From Bog-756 sp035534835 (lineage in GTDB: Bacteria; Actinomycetota; Acidimicrobiia; Acidimicrobiales; RAAP-2): DNA of 35,777 nucleotides. Location of the stretch: positions 1 through 35,777 of the forward strand of contig DATLRE010000010.1 in NCBI GenBank assembly GCA_035534835.1. The letters run 5' to 3'. Position 1 is the stretch's first letter. Every line of letters begins with the position of its first letter. Made by a program: the position numbers and the translations under genes. The notes beneath the pieces were generated by a model. The model had not been told where the DNA came from. It saw only the letters and a list, made by a program, of their open reading frames with translations, and did no database searches. Shown here in pieces: positions 32,970 through 35,777 of the stretch.

Positions 32970-33332
32970 ATGAGCGCACCCCGGCGAGCCGGCAGCATCC
33001 CTCGGATCGACCCCACCCGTACCGCTCGGCTCCAGCGCGACGCCGGCATCGAACGGGCCCGGTCGATCTCCAAGGGCGCAACCTTCGCGTCGTTGGCCGC
33101 CGTGGCAGTGGCGGGCGTCTACCTGAGCCAGGCACTCCCCGGGCGTTCGACGTCCACGTCCAGCTCGACGAGCGGGTCGGTCGGGGCGGCCACGCCCGCC
33201 GGCTCCCCGGCCCCCGTCTCGTCCGGTGGGAGCGTCGGCGCCGGGTCCTCCACCGCGTCCGCCCCCTCGGCCCCCGCGAACACGCCGGCCCCCGCCTACC
33301 AGGCGCCGGTCGTGAGCAGCGGCTCGAGTTGA
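32970..33332 (+). CDS. Small single-pass membrane protein with Ser/Pro/Ala-rich tail
   Basis: This 120-residue protein has a basic N-terminal segment of about 37 residues, one membrane helix ('ATFASLAAVAVAGVYLSQAL') and a tail of about 65 residues made almost only of Ser, Thr, Ala, Pro and Gly. The tail is probably extracytoplasmic and flexible. It resembles no domain I know. In related ApbE/ferric-reductase clusters this position often holds an FMN_bind protein, but no '[ST]GA[ST]' flavinylation motif is present. ATG 32970 is supported by the -10 element; an upstream in-frame start at 32940 is less likely. Its stop overlaps the apbE start. Confidence 0.65.
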   Translation: MSAPRRAGSIPRIDPTRTARLQRDAGIERARSISKGATFASLAAVAVAGVYLSQALPGRSTSTSSSTSGSVGAATPAGSPAPVSSGGSVGAGSSTASAPSAPANTPAPAYQAPVVSSGSS

Positions 33333-34303
33333 GCCGGGCCACGCCGGTCACCGACCGGGCGGTCCGACTCGGCGCCCATCGCACGACCCGCTGGTCCACC
33401 CGGATCGAGGTGGTGGTGACCGACCCCGCCGTCGTCGTCGCGGCGTCGCGCCTGCTCGACGACGAGCTCGACCGGGTCGAGGCCGCGGCCAGCCGCTTCC
33501 GTGACGACTCCGAGGTCTGCCGGCTCCGGCGGGAGTCCGACGGCGGCCCGGTCGCCGTCTCCCCCGACCTCGTCATGCTCGTCGGGGTGGCGCTGCAGGC
33601 CGCGAATGTCACCGGTGGTGCCGTCGACCCGACGGTGGGCGGCGCCCTGTGCCGCCTCGGTTACGACCGCGACTTCGCCGCGGTGGCCGACGGGGTGGCC
33701 GGCGCCCTTCCCGAGGCCGCACCGGTGCCCGGCTGGCGGTCGGTCGTGGTCGACGCCGAGGCATGCACCGTCACCGTGCCGGCCGGCACCCTCCTCGACC
33801 TCGGCGCCACGGCCAAGGCGTGGGCCGCCGACCGTGCCGCGGCCACGATCGCGTCACGGCTCGGCTGCGGCGTGCTCGTGTCGCTGGGCGGCGACCTCGC
33901 CGTCGAGTCCGCGCCGGATGGCGGGTTCGCCGTCGGCGTCGCCGACATCTGCGGGGACCCCGACGCACCCACGGCGGTGTCGATCGCGTCGGGAGGCCTC
34001 GCCACCTCGGGGATCGGCAACCGTCACTGGCTCCTGGGCGGCGCCCCGGTCCATCACGTCGTCGACCCGTCGACCGGGCTGCCCGCCGCCACGCCGTGGC
34101 GCACCGTCACGGTGGCCGCGGGCTCGAGCGTCGACGCCAACACGGCCTCCACGGCCTCCCTCGTGCTCGGCGGCGCAGCGCCGGCGTGGCTGGCCGACCG
34201 GTGCCTGCCCGCCCGGCTGGTGGCCCACGACGGAGCCGTGGTGACCGTCGCCGGGTGGCCCGACGACGTGGCACCCACCGGACGCGGGGGCACCGGCCGA
34301 TGA
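33329..34303 (+). CDS. apbE: FAD:protein FMN transferase (ApbE)
   Basis: This 324-residue enzyme attaches FMN covalently to Thr/Ser of partner proteins, using FAD. Family motifs are 'RFRDDSEVCRL', 'GGAVDPTVGGALCRLGYDRDF', 'LDLGATAKAWAADRA' (156-169), 'VSLGGDLAV', 'HHVVDPSTGLPA' (242-253) and the metal-binding 'DANTAST' (269-275). No lipobox or signal peptide is visible, so it may act in the cytoplasm or be anchored by partners. The start is TTG 33329 in a TTGA overlap with the previous stop; it is the only start codon I see near the family N-terminus. It is followed by an ATGA overlap with the next gene. Confidence 0.9.
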   Translation: MSRATPVTDRAVRLGAHRTTRWSTRIEVVVTDPAVVVAASRLLDDELDRVEAAASRFRDDSEVCRLRRESDGGPVAVSPDLVMLVGVALQAANVTGGAVDPTVGGALCRLGYDRDFAAVADGVAGALPEAAPVPGWRSVVVDAEACTVTVPAGTLLDLGATAKAWAADRAAATIASRLGCGVLVSLGGDLAVESAPDGGFAVGVADICGDPDAPTAVSIASGGLATSGIGNRHWLLGGAPVHHVVDPSTGLPAATPWRTVTVAAGSSVDANTASTASLVLGGAAPAWLADRCLPARLVAHDGAVVTVAGWPDDVAPTGRGGTGR

Positions 34304-35481
34304 TGCTCGCCACCGCGTCGAGCGTCGCCGCCGTCGGCGGCAAGGCGTTCTGGTTCCTCACGCGCGCCAGCGGGCTGGTCTCGATCGTGCTGCTCAGCGC
34401 GACCATCGTGCTCGGGGTCGTCGCGTCGGTCGGCTGGACCTCCGAGCGGTGGCCGCGTTTCCTCTCCCAGAACGTCCACCGCAACCTGTCGCTGCTGTGC
34501 ATCGCCTTCGTCGGCATCCATGTGGTCACGACGGTGCTCGACGGGTTCGTGCCCATCGGGTTCCTCGATACCGTCCTGCCGTTCCATTCGCCGTACCGGC
34601 CGATCTACCTGGGCCTCGGCGCCCTCGGGTTCGACCTGATGCTGGCCGTGCTGATCACGAGCGGGCTGCGCCACCGCATCGGCTACGGCTCGTGGCGGTT
34701 CGTCCACTGGCTCGCCTACCTGTGCTGGCCGATCGCCCTGCTCCACGGGCTCGGGTCCGGCACCGACACCCCGCTGCCCGTCGTGCTCCTGGTCGAGGCC
34801 GTGTGCACGGCGGCGGTCCTCGGCGCGCTGGCCTGGCGACTCACCACCGGCCGCGCCTTCCCCCTCGCCCGGCGCGCCGCCGCCGGCATCGGTGCCGTCG
34901 TGGTCACCCTGGCCATCGCCGGGTTCGCCGCCGTCGGCCCGCTGCGGCCGGACTGGTCCCACCGCTCGGGCACGTCGTCGGCCCTCCTGTCCCAGATCGC
35001 CGCGAAGTTCGGGGCGCCGGCGACGACGGCCCCGTCCTCGGCCGCTGCGGCCGGGGGGACCCCCACGACCACCGCCCCGTCCGGCTCCGGCTCCGGCTCG
35101 ACGTCGGTGCCGTCCGCGCCCTTCACCAGCCAGATCACCGGCAACCAGACCCAGTCCCGGCCCGACTCCCAGGGTGTGATCCAGATCACCCTGGCCATGC
35201 GGCTCCAGAATTCGTCCAGCACGCCGCTCACCGTGGTGCTCGTCGGCCAGGAGTCGGGAGGGGGCGGCGTGTCGCTCTCGTCCGGCACGGTCGCCTTCGG
35301 GGGCTACCGCGGCTCGGTCATCGGGCTGAACGGAGGGACCATCACCGGCCAGGTGAACGCCCCCGGTGCCGTCACCCTCGTCATCAACCTCCAGATCGAC
35401 CAGCAGACCGGGGCCCTGTCCGGGTCCGTCAGCGGCACCCCCGGCGGTTCGCTGGGCGGGTCGGGCGGCGACGGCCGGTGA
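34300..35481 (+). CDS. Ferric-reductase-like heme membrane protein with extra C-terminal beta-rich domain
   Basis: This 393-residue protein has six or so membrane helices. Histidines sit in two pairs, His60/His74 ('NVHRNLSLLCIAFVGIHV') and His136/His149 ('RFVHWLAYLCWPIALLHG'), each about 13-14 residues apart. This is the bis-heme pattern of the ferric-reductase-like transmembrane domain (NOX/FRE/MsrQ type). No NAD(P)H/FAD reductase domain follows. Instead, after the last helix there is a Thr/Ser/Ala linker (about 225-272) and a domain of about 110 residues rich in beta strands ('GVIQITLAMRLQNSSSTPLTVVLVG'), which should face outside. 'DQQTGALS' near 367-374 is close to, but does not match, the ApbE acceptor motif. 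Confidence 0.85.
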   Translation: MMLATASSVAAVGGKAFWFLTRASGLVSIVLLSATIVLGVVASVGWTSERWPRFLSQNVHRNLSLLCIAFVGIHVVTTVLDGFVPIGFLDTVLPFHSPYRPIYLGLGALGFDLMLAVLITSGLRHRIGYGSWRFVHWLAYLCWPIALLHGLGSGTDTPLPVVLLVEAVCTAAVLGALAWRLTTGRAFPLARRAAAGIGAVVVTLAIAGFAAVGPLRPDWSHRSGTSSALLSQIAAKFGAPATTAPSSAAAAGGTPTTTAPSGSGSGSTSVPSAPFTSQITGNQTQSRPDSQGVIQITLAMRLQNSSSTPLTVVLVGQESGGGGVSLSSGTVAFGGYRGSVIGLNGGTITGQVNAPGAVTLVINLQIDQQTGALSGSVSGTPGGSLGGSGGDGR

Positions 35482-35777
35482 CCGCGCCCACGGGGCCGAA
35501 CCGCCTCCTCGACACCGGCGACTCCGCCGTCGTGGGCCTGGAGGCCCACCTCCAGCGCTGGGGGACCCTGCCCACCGTGAGCTCACGGACGATCCTCGAC
35601 GCCGTGGACCAGAGCGGGCTGCGGGGCCACGGCGGGGCCTGGTTCCCGGTCGGGACGAAGTGGCGGTCCGTCTCCCGGTCGGGACGGTCGCGGCCCGTCG
35701 TCGTGGCCAACGGCCCCGAGGGCGAGCCGGCCAGCGGCAAGGACCGGTACCTGCTGCACCACGCACCCCACCTGGTG
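35478..35777 (+). CDS. NuoF-like (51 kDa complex I type) flavoprotein, partial
   Basis: One hundred codons are visible before the right edge. 'GLRGHGGAWFPVGTKW' and 'VVVANGPEGEPASGKDRYLL' correspond to the Gly-rich FMN/NADH-binding motifs of NuoF ('GLRGRGGAGFPTGLKW', 'NADEMEPGTYKDR'). It is probably the NAD(P)H-oxidising input of the module; an RnfC-like role is possible. GTG 35478 overlaps the previous stop in GTGA, so it is in the same operon. The Fe-S region and any SLBB domain lie outside the window. Confidence 0.82.
   Translation, partial: MTAPTGPNRLLDTGDSAVVGLEAHLQRWGTLPTVSSRTILDAVDQSGLRGHGGAWFPVGTKWRSVSRSGRSRPVVVANGPEGEPASGKDRYLLHHAPHLV

Overview
The window is very GC-rich bacterial DNA from an actinomycete. 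Three things point to a high-GC actinobacterium, most likely class Acidimicrobiia: the gene order wecA - atpI - atpBEFHAGDC, an aspartate in the MurA catalytic loop, and a secreted protein built of 'GYWLVASDGGIFAYGDA'-type repeats. The lineage is an inference. I see no insertion sequence, phage gene, CRISPR array, rRNA or tRNA.

Layout. 1-451: start-proximal part of a DUF2269-like membrane protein (minus). 692-8620: a carbon-metabolism block with galT (+), treS, meaB, murA and an acyl-CoA mutase large subunit (all minus), then glpX (+). 8712-10052: a secreted six-blade repeat protein (+), ending in a perfect 12-bp-stem hairpin. 10110-11427: an EthD-like protein and a lipoprotein (minus). 11625-19784: a complete F1Fo ATP synthase operon, atpZ-I-B-E-F-H-A-G-D-C (minus). 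20016-23175: rpiB-glyA-wecA (minus). 23245-27139: a cysteine-less thiolase-like protein (+), a UPF0104 membrane protein and a class C beta-lactamase-fold hydrolase (minus). 27333-29826: greA-leuC-leuD (+). 30118-35777: a plus-strand membrane redox module. It holds a histidine-rich cytochrome b561-like protein, an OmpR response regulator with a HAMP-less sensor kinase, a small Ser/Pro/Ala-rich membrane protein, ApbE flavin transferase, a ferric-reductase-like heme protein with an added beta-rich outer domain, and the start of a NuoF-like flavoprotein that runs off the right edge.

How the genes work together. The redox module reads as a regulated transmembrane electron route: NAD(P)H to the NuoF-like protein, to the heme-b membrane proteins, to an outer flavin or beta domain. 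A two-component pair sits upstream. A heptamer direct repeat with 11-bp period (TTCTCAG / TTCTTAG) lies just before the promoter of the ApbE operon and suggests control by the adjacent regulator. No standard FMN_bind acceptor is visible for ApbE.

The most general pattern is at gene starts. Twelve genes have an actinobacterial -10-like hexamer (TANNNT or CANNNT) ending 6-9 nt before the start codon, most often exactly 6 nt, and most of these have no Shine-Dalgarno. This predicts widespread leaderless transcription. By contrast, most inner genes of the atp operon either carry clear Shine-Dalgarno sequences or overlap or closely abut the previous gene.
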